A DNA stretch of 64,000 nucleotides from Oleiphilus messinensis (GCF_002162375.1 NZ_CP021425.1:2748501-2812500); one strand, 5' to 3'. Positions 45,385 to 54,525 are shown, counted from the first letter of the stretch. Translations and numbers: made by a program. Notes: generated from the sequence alone by a model not told the origin.

Positions 45385-46290
45385 TTAGTTACGTGTCGCG
45401 TCGTTTAATGCATCTTCCAGATATTCAAATTCAAAAACATATCCTTGTTGCAAGAGGTTGTGTGGTGTCGCTTTCTGACCTTCGAGGAAAAGTATAGCCA
45501 TTTCACCGAATATTAATCTGAGTATAAATTCTGGTATGGGAAGAATAGCAGGTCGTCTCAGTACTTTTCCGAGGCAGCGGGCAAACTCTTGATTGGTAAC
45601 CGGGTGTGGGGCAGTGAGATTGTAAATACCACGAGTGTTCGGATTAGAAATAAGCCATAGAATGATCGATGTGATGTCGTTTTGGTGTATCCATGGCATC
45701 CACTGTGTTCCGGGGCCCATGGGGCCACCCATGCCGAATTTGAATGGTGGCAGCATTTTGCTCAAAAATCCACCGGATTTGCCGACCACCAGGCCAGTCC
45801 TTAAAATGCAGGTTCTGATTCCTAGCTCAGCGGCCTGTTGGGCAGTCTGTTCCCACTCGGCACAGAGATCATGGGTGAATCCTGATACAGGAGGTGTATT
45901 TTCATCTACGGATTGGTTTTTTTGATCGCCGTAGTAACCCGCTGCGGATCCAGAGATAAAAAAATCTGGTTTTTCTGACAATCGTTGCATCAGCGAAATA
46001 ATTTTCTGCGTTGTCGCTATTCTGCTTTCTTTGATCAACGCTTTTCGTGTTTCACTCCAGCGTTTATCTGCAATCGGTTCACCTGCGAGGTTAATAATAC
46101 CGGCAATAGATTCCGATGCCGAAATTTTAGACAAACTGTTGATAATTCGGGTATTTGGCGGGAGTGTGCTTCGGATTGTCTCTGGATTTTGCCTACTCAG
46201 CACGGTTAACGTAAATCCTTGTTCCGAAAGGTGATGGCAGAGCTGTTTGCCAATAAAACCTGTGCCTCCCGTAATGAGTATATTTCTCAT
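45385..46290 (-). CDS. TIGR01777 family NAD-dependent epimerase-like protein (YfcH type)
   Basis: This 301-residue Rossmann-fold protein has the cofactor motif ITGGTGFIGKQL (residues 5-16), a GEPIADKRWSETRKALIKESR signature characteristic of this family, the YYGDQK motif near residue 118 and the C-terminal DUF1731 region (GQKATPHNLLQQGYVFEF). It is close to SulA/YfcH-like proteins linked to nucleotide sugars, though no substrate is known. It lies alone, downstream of the DUF523 gene on the same strand with a 84-bp gap. Confidence 0.87.
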   Translation of the reverse strand: MRNILITGGTGFIGKQLCHHLSEQGFTLTVLSRQNPETIRSTLPPNTRIINSLSKISASESIAGIINLAGEPIADKRWSETRKALIKESRIATTQKIISLMQRLSEKPDFFISGSAAGYYGDQKNQSVDENTPPVSGFTHDLCAEWEQTAQQAAELGIRTCILRTGLVVGKSGGFLSKMLPPFKFGMGGPMGPGTQWMPWIHQNDITSIILWLISNPNTRGIYNLTAPHPVTNQEFARCLGKVLRRPAILPIPEFILRLIFGEMAILFLEGQKATPHNLLQQGYVFEFEYLEDALNDATRN

Positions 46291-46374
46291 TTTTAGAGTC
46301 TCCCTGAGCAGAAACTGAATTTCAGAATTGGTTTGGATTTGTTTGCTAACAGATGATGTTTTAGGTACCCATAT

Positions 46375-47361
46375 TCATAATAGTAGACTTTCTGCCAATT
46401 TGTGTAGGTGGAGTTTACGCGGAATCGGACTAAGATCGGATACTCGGTTGTAACGTTCGGTAAGGGTGGCAACTGAAGTTGAGGGAGTCGCGGTGCGGGG
46501 GTCAAAAGTCCTGCGAGCAGGAAGATCGGAGATCATTCCCTTGAGTATTTGTGCATAGTCATAGCGACTTCTCATCGGGCGGCTGAGTTCGCTGAACTTT
46601 GCAAGGGAAATTGAGTTTGAATCTGAATCACGCAGTTGGTCGAAGATCGGCGTACTTAGTTGCGCATCTGGACAGTTTTGAGCGACTGGGAGTGTGACGC
46701 CTATGCCTGAGAGCCAGGTGAGCAGGTAATGGCGAACGGGCATAAGCGTGAGGTGGAGTTTGTCTTGAGAGTGCTGTTCAACAATCGCGGTTGTGAGCAA
46801 CTTGTAAACTTCAGCACAAACAAGCAAATGGTAGAGTGCATCAAGGTTGCTTAATTCTTGAGCTTCATATGTAGGTAGCCCTGGGAAAGCGTATTTTAAT
46901 TCGGACGTAAACAACCCTCGACCCCTTGTTGAGAAAGGAGAATCTGATTCAGGGCGATAAATTTTCGCACTGGACAGGGCGCAACTTGGCGAGCGTTGCA
47001 TGGCTACGAAGCCATGGAGTCGTTGTGTTGCCAGCCATATGTGGGCAAAATTTTTAATTTCATCTGTCGGGTTGATCCCTTGGTGTTGTCTATTTTGGGC
47101 GTGTGGGGCGGAGTCCCCTAGAGGCCAGATTAAATCAATCGTGTTTCTTGGAACGCTCAAGCCGGAACCAACCTCCGGACAAACGGGGATGAGGTTGCAA
47201 TGTAATGACAGGGTTTGGTAATCAACTTCGTTGCCTTTGTGTGCACCGTTAAAGCGAACTGGTTGTCCCGTCAGGCAGGCGCTAATGCCCAGGTTGACGG
47301 ACTCAGTCTGGCTATTCGATGCAATGGTGTGAATTGATATTGTGGTATTTGATGACATCAT
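46375..47361 (-). CDS. DUF523-domain protein
   Basis: The N-terminal DUF523 domain (about residues 22-155) has the expected motifs: ISACLTGQPVRFNGAHKGNE, VCPEVGSGLSVPRNTIDL and AMQRSPSCALSSAKIY, where conserved cysteines suggest a metal or sulfur site. The C-terminal part (residues 170-328) is less clear; in many relatives a DUF1722 domain sits there, and the segment YHLLVCAEVYKLLTTAI is compatible but not proof. The enzyme activity is unknown. The sirB-like gene lies 38 bp upstream on the same strand. Confidence 0.7.
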   Translation of the reverse strand: MMSSNTTISIHTIASNSQTESVNLGISACLTGQPVRFNGAHKGNEVDYQTLSLHCNLIPVCPEVGSGLSVPRNTIDLIWPLGDSAPHAQNRQHQGINPTDEIKNFAHIWLATQRLHGFVAMQRSPSCALSSAKIYRPESDSPFSTRGRGLFTSELKYAFPGLPTYEAQELSNLDALYHLLVCAEVYKLLTTAIVEQHSQDKLHLTLMPVRHYLLTWLSGIGVTLPVAQNCPDAQLSTPIFDQLRDSDSNSISLAKFSELSRPMRSRYDYAQILKGMISDLPARRTFDPRTATPSTSVATLTERYNRVSDLSPIPRKLHLHKLAESLLL

Positions 47362-47399
47362 AAATTGATCGTAGTCGGTTCAGGTCTGGCTCATTGACG

Positions 47400-47810
47400 T
47401 TAAGGGGCAGACAGTTGCTTGAGTTGATCATCGACAATTTCATTAATGGCTTGGCTTAGAATGGGGTTCAGGCCAATCGCATCGGCAATACTAATGTCAA
47501 TATTGAACTCCGCACCCAACGAATTGGCAAGCCTTGGAATATCTTCCTCCAGGTGTTTGCCTGTGGCGAGGAAAAGCGGAATTAAATGTACAGTTTTGAG
47601 TATTTCGCCATTGGTGTCGTCCTTCTGTGCTGTATCGTGAATTTGTGCTTCAATAATTTCCCTCAGCGTTGGAGAGCATAACTCCATATAGGCGACCTCC
47701 ACATTATCATGTTGAGTTCGCGCATAGGCGGTCAATGTTTCTATTTGTTCCTTCCAGCGAGGGTTGCTGCTACCGTGAGCAAACAGCACGGTTAAATTCT
47801 TGTGCTTCAA
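47400..47810 (-). CDS. CbiX/SirB-like sirohydrochlorin chelatase family protein
   Basis: This 136-residue protein matches the short CbiX type. The metal-contact histidines are H11 or nearby in LFAHGSSNPRWKEQ and the second in FLATGKHLEEDIPRLA. CbiX inserts cobalt or iron into sirohydrochlorin for vitamin B12 or siroheme. No other cobalamin genes lie nearby, so it may act in siroheme synthesis; the metal is not determined here. It is divergent from the DUF924 gene, with 82 bp between the starts. Confidence 0.8.
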   Translation of the reverse strand: MKHKNLTVLFAHGSSNPRWKEQIETLTAYARTQHDNVEVAYMELCSPTLREIIEAQIHDTAQKDDTNGEILKTVHLIPLFLATGKHLEEDIPRLANSLGAEFNIDISIADAIGLNPILSQAINEIVDDQLKQLSAP

Positions 47811-47892
47811 ATCCGGACTCCTGATATGTTATCGAATATAGTTTGACATGATACGGAACAAAATCCAGATTGGATGACCGTATAGGTGAATA

Positions 47893-48519
47893 ATGGAGCG
47901 TATAGACTTGATGGTACATTCATTTTCTGAGGCGGAAGTATGCCAGTGGTGGTTTGGCGAATCTTCGGATGAGCCAGATGGGGATCGCTTGAAGTTATGG
48001 TTTGTTAAAGACAAGCGGAATGATTACCTGGTGCGTCGCCACTTTTTATCACTCTTAACATTGGCAGCTGAGCATGGCTTGGATCATTGGCATGATACAG
48101 ACGAAGGGTGCTTAGCATTGTCTGTTATTTACGGGCAGTTCCCTATGCGCATATTCAGGGGCAATAAAATTCAATTTTCCTATGAAAAAACGTCCCGGCA
48201 GTACGCTCGTCGTAATCTTGAAAAAATAATGGCATCGAATGCCCACGTATACCAGAAAGCAATTTTCTGTTTGCCATTAGTTTGCAGTGAGTCTATTCAG
48301 GACTTTGATTTGGGCCTGGAGCAATTGGAATACCTGGCGATGCGATATTCTCGAACCAGCTGGTTAGGGTATATTCGTGGCATCGGCAGGATGAATGCCC
48401 GACTAATGCAACAATTTGGCCGATTGCCGCAGCGAAACAGGATGTTGGGCCGTAAATCGCTTCCCTTGGAGCGTGCCTATTTGGAAGGGGTTAGCAATCA
48501 ATTTGAATATATCTCATAG
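47893..48519 (+). CDS. DUF924 family protein
   Basis: The 208-residue protein shows the DUF924 pattern: an N-terminal VCQWWFG motif, then LALSVIYGQFPMRIFRG (in place of the usual LxLxxxLDQFPRNxFRG), and a CLPLVCSES region. Members fold as helical TPR-like bundles and have no known activity. The motif LDQFPR is altered here to IYGQFPM, so this copy is somewhat divergent. It starts with ATG 47893 and has its own promoter region shared with sirB. Confidence 0.8.
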   Translation: MERIDLMVHSFSEAEVCQWWFGESSDEPDGDRLKLWFVKDKRNDYLVRRHFLSLLTLAAEHGLDHWHDTDEGCLALSVIYGQFPMRIFRGNKIQFSYEKTSRQYARRNLEKIMASNAHVYQKAIFCLPLVCSESIQDFDLGLEQLEYLAMRYSRTSWLGYIRGIGRMNARLMQQFGRLPQRNRMLGRKSLPLERAYLEGVSNQFEYIS

Positions 48520-48626
48520 ACAGTGTGAAGTACTCTGAAAACACGTAGTCAAAATGAATTGTCGGATCTTGCAAACTAAATTGTCAGAAACTGCAATATA
48601 AAGTGGTGCAAAAGAACAAAAAGTGG

Positions 48627-48646
48627 ACTGGTTCGATAAAACCAGT
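48627..48646. promoter_or_regulatory. Palindrome upstream of the second TetR gene
   Basis: ACTGGTT (48627-48633) and AACCAGT (48640-48646) form a perfect inverted repeat with a 6-bp spacer, 79 bp before the TetR start codon. It is a candidate operator for autoregulation. Confidence 0.5.
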
Positions 48647-48724
48647 TTAATTTTTGATATGATAGGCTCGATAATTATAAAAAATTACAAAATATAACCA
48701 AGCAAGGTAAAAGGATTAGAAAGT

Positions 48725-49453
48725 ATGCAAACATCTACACAGGTGCTAACCACCAGTGGTGGTGAGTCGTTACAAGACTCGATTCAATACCAGGGGCGTA
48801 AGGCTGCTCGTGCAAAAAGTGAGCATCGACGCAGGTTGATCCTTGAAGCAACGCTGCGAATTGTTGCTAAAGAAGGCGTTCGTGGTGTAAAACACCGGGC
48901 AGTCGCCAAAGAAGCGGGCGTTCCCTTAGCTTCAACTACCTACTATTTTAAAGATATCGATGAATTAATCAGTGATGCATTCATGCTTTTTGCTGAGAAC
49001 AGCCAGCGCTACATCGAATCTTTCTATACTGAACTCAGTAAACTGATTTCTGCTTATGATTTTGATGAATTGGTTCATTCTGCTGATTTGCAGGAGCGTC
49101 TGTCTGCGCAGATTTTGGATTTAGGGTCACAGTATATTCATGCGCAAATCAGATTCAGACGAAATGACATCCTGGCTGAGCAGGCTTTTTTGCTGGAATC
49201 CCTGCGTGATGAGCGATTGAAACCCTTGGCTCGACAATATCGTAGTGTTTGGCTCAACAGCTTGGCTACGTTATTGGAAGAGTTAGGATCCAAATCCCCT
49301 GAAGAAAACGCGTCGATTATTATCAGTACCGTATACAGTCTGCAATATGATGGCATCATCAATGATGGCAAGATTGATGAGCAGCGCATGCGGGCGGTTT
49401 GGAAGCGCGTATTGGATGCGATTTTGGGCCAACTTAAAGTCGAAAATCCCTAG
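48725..49453 (+). CDS. TetR-family transcriptional regulator
   Basis: This 242-residue repressor has its DNA-binding domain at about residues 35-82, with RRRLILEATLRIVAKEGVRG and HRAVAKEAGVPLASTTYYFK, the TetR signature. A disordered N-terminal stretch of some 30 residues precedes it. The C-terminal helical domain lies from about residue 100. It has no obvious partner operon; the flanking genes are DUF924 and tRNA-Gly. Its ligand is unknown. An upstream palindrome suggests self-control. Confidence 0.87.
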   Translation: MQTSTQVLTTSGGESLQDSIQYQGRKAARAKSEHRRRLILEATLRIVAKEGVRGVKHRAVAKEAGVPLASTTYYFKDIDELISDAFMLFAENSQRYIESFYTELSKLISAYDFDELVHSADLQERLSAQILDLGSQYIHAQIRFRRNDILAEQAFLLESLRDERLKPLARQYRSVWLNSLATLLEELGSKSPEENASIIISTVYSLQYDGIINDGKIDEQRMRAVWKRVLDAILGQLKVENP

Positions 49454-49629
49454 TTGTATTATTGCCCAGTTGGGCATGTGGTTTGCACTAACCTTGATAC
49501 CGGCCGAGTTTTGGGGGAACCCAGCTCGGCGTTCATGTGATTTGGGGTGAGTGAATAGCTGGTTTTTGGTGATTGGGAAGATTCGGTTTGAGCCAAACTA
49601 AAGAAAACTGAAAAAAATTAAAATAATGC

Positions 49630-49658
49630 TTGCATGTCTGAAAGTACCTCCATATAAT
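49630..49658 (+). promoter_or_regulatory. Promoter of tRNA-Gly
   Basis: TTGCAT (49630-49635) and TATAAT (49653-49658) are 17 bp apart, with ACGCC after the -10 box, 75 bp upstream of the mature tRNA. Confidence 0.75.
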
Positions 49659-49732
49659 ACGCCACATCTTGAGACGACAGCTCTCAAGGAGAAAAAACAA
49701 AGTTTCTAAATGATTGATTAGAAACAAGTTAT

Positions 49733-49808
49733 GCGGGAATAGCTCAGTTGGTAGAGCACAACCTTGCCAAGGTTGGGGTCGCGAGTTCGAATCTCGTTTC
49801 CCGCTCCA
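49733..49808 (+). tRNA. tRNA-Gly(GCC)
   Basis: The 76-nt tRNA begins GCGGGAATAGCTCAGTTGG and ends CCCGCTCCA with CCA encoded. The anticodon loop CTTGCCAAG gives GCC and the T-arm is GAGTTCGAATCTC. Confidence 0.97.
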
Positions 49809-49814
49809 ATTTTT

Positions 49815-49904
49815 TCTCCTAAATCTCCTAAATCTCCTAAATCTCCTAAATCTCCTAAATCTCCTAAATCTCCTAAATCTCCTAAATCTCCTAAATCTCC
49901 TAAA
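49815..49904. repeat. 9-bp tandem repeat TCTCCTAAA, 10 copies
   Basis: The unit TCTCCTAAA is repeated ten times without any mismatch from 49815 to 49904, starting 6 bases after tRNA-Gly. Perfect short repeats of this kind change copy number by slippage. It does not encode a credible protein: frames across it read (SPK)n and (LLN)n, and both start inside the tRNA region. Confidence 0.95.
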
Positions 49905-50015
49905 TCGATTGTTTTGTGTTTGATTTCAGGCCTGTGCAGCGTTCTGCTTATTATGAGCTACAATAAAGCAATAAAACTATGAGAAGCGCGTATTACCTTT
50001 TTATTGGAGGCGGCA

Positions 50016-50945
50016 ATGGCTGGTGTACTGGAGTCGGTGGACCAAAGGACTCAGTTGGTCGGGGAGAATCGACTTGAACTGTTGATGTTCAAATTAAAGG
50101 GGCGACAGGTATTTGCTATAAATGTGTTCAAGGTACAGGAGGTACTCAAGTTACCGAATTTGACGTTGATGCCTCATCGTCATCCGGTCGTATGTGGTGT
50201 TACTCATCTGCGAGGGCACACGGTACCCGTTATCAATTTGAGTATGGCTATCCGGCTTCCCCCTATAGAACCCACCCAGGATTCAACCATAATTGTTACC
50301 GAATACAATCGAAATGTGCAGGCGTTTCTTGTTGGTAGTGTAGATCGTATTGTGAACATGAATTGGGAAGAGATTCAGCCACCGCCGAAGGGAGCAGGGC
50401 GTTCACATTACTTAACAGCAATTACCAAATACAAAGATGAAATTGTCGAAATCATTGATGTTGAAAAGGTATTGTCGGAGATTGTGCCGTTTACGACGGA
50501 TGTTTCTGAAGATGTCGTTGTACCAGGGTTGTTTGAAAAGGTCGCGCATAAAAAAGTTTTAATTGTTGATGATTCTCCCGTTGCCGTGGCTCAAGCCAAA
50601 AGTACGCTTGATAAACTTGGATTGCAGGTTATTAGCTGCACCAACGGTATGGAAGCCTACAAGTTGCTCAAATCATGGGTTGATAATGGGGAGGATGTTT
50701 ACGAAAAATTGCTGTTGGTTGTTACTGATGCCGAAATGCCCGAGATGGATGGGTATCGCTTGACGACCGAAATCAAGAGTAATCCGGCGTTGAAAAATCT
50801 GCATGTCATTCTCCATACCTCCTTAAGTGGCAGTTTCAATCAGGCTATGGTTCAAAAAGTTGGGTGTGATGGATTTCTATCAAAGTTCCAACCGGATGAG
50901 TTGGCACGCGAGATACAGGATTTCATTCAAAAAGAATACGATTAA
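50016..50945 (+). CDS. cheV: Chemotaxis coupling/response-regulator protein CheV
   Basis: CheV joins a CheW-like coupling domain (about residues 15-155) to a receiver domain (about 180-305). The CheW part contains HRHPVVCGVTHLRGHTVPVI. In the receiver, KKVLIVDDSPVAV carries the metal acidic pair, and the phosphorylated Asp lies in VVTDAEMPEMDGY near residue 236; the conserved Thr is in HTSLSGSF and the Lys in LSKFQPDE. The ATG 50016 is supported by GGAGG six bases upstream. It probably adjusts chemoreceptor arrays. Ninety-base repeats lie upstream, near its promoter. Confidence 0.92.
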   Translation: MAGVLESVDQRTQLVGENRLELLMFKLKGRQVFAINVFKVQEVLKLPNLTLMPHRHPVVCGVTHLRGHTVPVINLSMAIRLPPIEPTQDSTIIVTEYNRNVQAFLVGSVDRIVNMNWEEIQPPPKGAGRSHYLTAITKYKDEIVEIIDVEKVLSEIVPFTTDVSEDVVVPGLFEKVAHKKVLIVDDSPVAVAQAKSTLDKLGLQVISCTNGMEAYKLLKSWVDNGEDVYEKLLLVVTDAEMPEMDGYRLTTEIKSNPALKNLHVILHTSLSGSFNQAMVQKVGCDGFLSKFQPDELAREIQDFIQKEYD

Positions 50946-51095
50946 TGGAAAGTGGTTCCCATTAAAGTGGCGTCCCTGTTTTCTTTATCTCGACGTTCGC
51001 GTTTCGTTGCAGAATTAAATCTGGCGTGGCGTGCTGAATTAATAACTGGTATAACCAGTCATTGTAAATTCCGTGTACAAGACTAGGGAAGATAA

Positions 51096-51887
51096 ATGCA
51101 GGTCACAGGATTAAATCGATTTCCAGTAAAGTCCCTTGCAGCAATCGAATCCGAAGCTGTTGAAATAGATAGTTTTGGGGTGAAGGGGGATCGTCGCTGG
51201 ATGATGGTTGATGAGCAGGGTAAATTTATCACTCAAAGACAAAAACCCGAGCTTTCACTTATTTCAGTGAATGAAGTGGGGCACGAAATTCAGATAACCC
51301 TTCCTGGCGGAATGAGAAGTGTGACATTATCCCCGGAGGAAGTGGCAGTCTCAGAGCGTGTTACGGTATGGTCAGATCAGGTTAATGCCTTGGTTTATCA
51401 AGGGGATGCAAACCATATTTTAAGCGACTACCTTGATGCACCTGTCCGTTTTGTGTACATGCCTGAGACCACATTTCGGCAGGTTGATCGCACTTATTTT
51501 GCTGCCGATCAGCGTGTCAGCTTTGCTGATGGTTTTCCACTTTTGTTGTTGAATGAAGCTTCCTTGGCTGAGTTGAATGGCCGGTTGTCAACGCCTGTAC
51601 CCATATCCCGTTTTAGGGGAAACATTATTATCGATGGTGTCGAGGCGTTTGAAGAAGATGGATGGAAATCCATTCAAATAGGTGATCTCCAGTTTGATCT
51701 CGTCAAACCCTGTAGTCGCTGTGTGATGACAACGGTTGACTCCAGTACGGGTAAAAAAGGCCGTGAGCCGCTGATGACTTTATCAACTTATCGTAAGAAT
51801 GATTACGGTATATGCTTCGGGCAAAATATGGTGCAGCGTGGCACTGGAGTTATTCGACTGGGTGACAGGGTAGAGGTGTTTACCTAG
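51096..51887 (+). CDS. MOSC-domain protein (YcbX-like)
   Basis: This 263-residue protein has an N-terminal MOSC beta-barrel domain (residues 1-115, with VTGLNRFPVKSLAAIESEAV) and a C-terminal MOSC domain with the conserved cysteine in DLVKPCSRCVMTTVDSSTG (about residues 207-225). MOSC proteins handle molybdenum-cofactor-bound sulfur or reduce N-hydroxylated compounds, as E. coli YcbX does. YcbX also has a C-terminal ferredoxin domain, which is missing here; this shorter form is common. The gene is convergent with the CheZ-like gene, overlapping it by 4 bp. Confidence 0.85.
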   Translation: MQVTGLNRFPVKSLAAIESEAVEIDSFGVKGDRRWMMVDEQGKFITQRQKPELSLISVNEVGHEIQITLPGGMRSVTLSPEEVAVSERVTVWSDQVNALVYQGDANHILSDYLDAPVRFVYMPETTFRQVDRTYFAADQRVSFADGFPLLLLNEASLAELNGRLSTPVPISRFRGNIIIDGVEAFEEDGWKSIQIGDLQFDLVKPCSRCVMTTVDSSTGKKGREPLMTLSTYRKNDYGICFGQNMVQRGTGVIRLGDRVEVFT

Positions 51888-52468
51888 AATAATTCAACAT
51901 CGTCATCAGTATTGTCATCACCGGGTGTGTCAGCGTCTGTGAAGTGATGGCGGTAAATTTCAAGCGCCTGTTCAACTGAGGCGCCTTGCATTATGTGCTG
52001 AAACATAATTCTCTCTTCTTCCATCGTATAATTTGCTGCAATGTCCTGTTGTAAATTATGCCAAGCATTCGGATTGTATAACTGACTGGAATCATTGATC
52101 AGTTCACTCAAGCCTGCCAAGTCCCGTTTCACATGGTGCAGCCGTTGGGTTAAGCGGTCATAGAATTGAAAAGCCATGATTGACTGATTGATCCGCTGAT
52201 GAATTTCACAAGTACCGGATTTAATTTCTTCAATATCTGACTGATCATTTATACTCGATTCCAGTCTGTCACCCGCTTCGGATAGTGCCGCTATTCTGGA
52301 TGCGATATACGTGAAGGACTCGCTTAGTTCGGATACAGACTTTTCTCCATCTGTCATTGTGGCCTCAATTTGGGCGACTGCGAGTGTGAGCATATTTATC
52401 GTTTCTCGCACCTGGCTCCAGTCTAGATCAGGTTTGTCTGCAGTTGATCCAAGTAGTGTCCGAGTCAA
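51884..52468 (-). CDS. Helical protein with CheZ-like DxxxQ motif
   Basis: This 194-residue protein is all-helical with no signal. A long helix contains SIMAFQFYDRLTQRLHHV, in which D104 and Q108 are spaced as in the catalytic D-x3-Q of CheZ, where Asp and Gln attack phospho-CheY. The last residues (DDNTDDDVELF) are acidic with a hydrophobic end, like the CheZ C-terminal peptide that binds CheY. The family is otherwise unfamiliar to me. cheV lies about 1 kb away. I take it as a candidate CheY phosphatase of a CheZ/CheT-like kind; this is inference from two short motifs. Confidence 0.65.
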   Translation of the reverse strand: MTRTLLGSTADKPDLDWSQVRETINMLTLAVAQIEATMTDGEKSVSELSESFTYIASRIAALSEAGDRLESSINDQSDIEEIKSGTCEIHQRINQSIMAFQFYDRLTQRLHHVKRDLAGLSELINDSSQLYNPNAWHNLQQDIAANYTMEEERIMFQHIMQGASVEQALEIYRHHFTDADTPGDDNTDDDVELF

Positions 52469-52584
52469 GGTAAAACTCCTAGAGAGATCCGTAGGTTAGG
52501 CATACAGAAGTGCCAATTTATTAGGGGTTCCTGAATTAACATGATAGTCTAGATTAGTTTTTTCGCGAATAAGTTGGAGTATTG

Positions 52585-54525
52585 ATGTCGTTATTGCGTT
52601 TTGATCAGGTTTGCCTGGCCTACGGATTGAAGCCCCTTTTGCATGATGTTGATTTTTCGATGCAAAATAAAGAGCGGGTGTGCTTGGTAGGACGAAATGG
52701 TGAAGGTAAGTCTTCCTTCCTGAAAGTGTTGGCAGGTGAAACGATTCCTGATTCAGGTACCCGCTGGGTTACGCAGGGGTTAAAGATTGCGGTTCTCCAG
52801 CAAGATATGCCTCAATTAGATGAACAAAGTGTGTTTGATGTCGTCGCAAGCGGACTTGATAATGTTGGTGAATTGTTAGCGGAATACCATCATTTGATTC
52901 AGCAGGATTTGTCTGATGATGCGATGTCACGTCTCGAAGTCGTTCAGAGTAAACTTGAAGCGATGGACGGCTGGAATCTGAATAATGCCGTAGAAAATAT
53001 TATTGATCGGTTGCAGCTGCCGTCCGAAACATTAATGGGGTCATTGTCTGGTGGTTGGAAGCGGAGGGTATTGCTTGCTCGAGCGTTGGTAATCCAACCG
53101 GATTTGTTGGTTCTGGATGAGCCTACGAACCATCTTGATATACCCACCATTCGCTGGCTCGAGGCTCAGCTATTGCAATTTCAGGGTTCGATTTTGTTTG
53201 TCAGTCATGATCGCTCGTTTATTCGAGCCATGGCAACGCGAATAATAGAATTGGATAGAGGTAATCTCACCTCCTGGCCTGGTAACTACGAAGCTTACCT
53301 GGAGGGAAAGCGAAAACTTTTGGAAGATGAGCAAAAGCAAAATGCGCTCTTTGACAAGAAGCTCTCCGAAGAAGAAACCTGGATTCGAAAAGGAATTAAA
53401 GCGCGTAGGACGCGTAACGAAGGTCGCGTTCGAGCACTCAAGGCATTACGCGAAGAACGTCAGCAACGAATTGATGTTGTCGGAAATGTGTCCATGAAAA
53501 TGGAAGCGGCGAACTTGTCGGGCAAAATCGTGGTTGAGTTGTCGGATGTATCGATGGCCTTTACTGAAGGCAAGCCCGTGATAAAGAACTTTTCTACAGT
53601 GATTATGCGGGGAGACCGGGTCGGATTGCTCGGTGAAAACGGGTGCGGGAAAACGACATTGGTTAACCTCTTGCTGGGTAAGCTTCAGCCTGGTTCTGGC
53701 CATGTAAAACAAGGAACCAATCAGGAGGTTGCGTATTTTGACCAGCTTCGAGATGCGTTGGATTTTGAGCGTTCAGTTGCCGACAATATCGCTGAAGGAC
53801 GGGAATTTATTGAAATTAATGGGTCTAACCAGCATGTCATGGGGTATCTGAATAATTTCCTGTTCACCGCGGAGCGCGCGAGGACGCCGGTTAAGGCCTT
53901 ATCCGGTGGGGAGAAGAATCGGCTATTACTGGCTAAGTTGTTCAGTAAGCCCGCAAACATTATGGTGCTGGATGAGCCCACTAACGATCTGGATGTAGAA
54001 ACTCTTGAGCTCCTTGAAGAGGCTTTGGTTGATTTTCAGGGTACATTGTTGTTGATCAGTCATGATCGCGAATTTCTGGACAATATCGTAACTTCGACGC
54101 TTGCATTTGAGGGGGGAGGGCATATCCAGGAGTATGTCGGGGGGTATGAGGACTGGCGTAGGCAAGGTGGTGCGTTTCCTTCAGAGCGCAAGAGTGCCTC
54201 TGATTCTGCAGTATCGACTGAAGTGAAATCCAAGGCGAAACCGGTCTCGGCCTCTGATTCGGAACCCGCCTCTAAAGCTGCAGCTGTAACTGGCGCTAAA
54301 CGTAAGAAATTAAGTTATAAAGACAAGCTTGAGCTCGAAAAGTTACCTGCCCGCATAGAATCGCTGGAAACCGAGATAGACCGCGTTCAATCAGAGATAA
54401 ATGATCCAGGTTTTTATCAGAAAGATCATGAATTTGTCAGTTCAACTCTGGATAGTCTGGCTGCATTTGAGGCTGAGTTGGAGCAGGCAATGGAGCGCTG
54501 GGTTGAGTTAGAGGCTGAAGAGTGA
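52585..54525 (+). CDS. uup: ABC-F family ATPase Uup
   Basis: Uup is a cytoplasmic ABC-F ATPase that acts on ribosomes and influences transposon excision. The 646-residue protein has two nucleotide-binding domains with GRNGEGKSSFLKVL and GENGCGKTTLVNLL P-loops, LSGGWKRRV and LSGGEKNRL signatures, and DEPTNHL and DEPTNDL Walker B motifs. Between them is the linker typical of ABC-F, and the C-terminus (from about residue 565) is a Lys/Glu-rich coiled coil that binds DNA in E. coli. The frame carries a TTG-ATG pair; I start at ATG 52585 since GGAG lies six bases ahead. Confidence 0.94.
   Translation: MSLLRFDQVCLAYGLKPLLHDVDFSMQNKERVCLVGRNGEGKSSFLKVLAGETIPDSGTRWVTQGLKIAVLQQDMPQLDEQSVFDVVASGLDNVGELLAEYHHLIQQDLSDDAMSRLEVVQSKLEAMDGWNLNNAVENIIDRLQLPSETLMGSLSGGWKRRVLLARALVIQPDLLVLDEPTNHLDIPTIRWLEAQLLQFQGSILFVSHDRSFIRAMATRIIELDRGNLTSWPGNYEAYLEGKRKLLEDEQKQNALFDKKLSEEETWIRKGIKARRTRNEGRVRALKALREERQQRIDVVGNVSMKMEAANLSGKIVVELSDVSMAFTEGKPVIKNFSTVIMRGDRVGLLGENGCGKTTLVNLLLGKLQPGSGHVKQGTNQEVAYFDQLRDALDFERSVADNIAEGREFIEINGSNQHVMGYLNNFLFTAERARTPVKALSGGEKNRLLLAKLFSKPANIMVLDEPTNDLDVETLELLEEALVDFQGTLLLISHDREFLDNIVTSTLAFEGGGHIQEYVGGYEDWRRQGGAFPSERKSASDSAVSTEVKSKAKPVSASDSEPASKAAAVTGAKRKKLSYKDKLELEKLPARIESLETEIDRVQSEINDPGFYQKDHEFVSSTLDSLAAFEAELEQAMERWVELEAEE

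Noticed and set aside
49815..49904. CRISPR-like array
   Set aside because: The units are contiguous 9-mers with no spacers; this is a simple tandem repeat.
49714..49982. Open frames with (LLN)n or (SPK)n repeats over the 9-bp array
   Set aside because: They start within or before tRNA-Gly, have no ribosome-binding site, and their length is due only to a 9-bp repeat that contains no stop in these frames.
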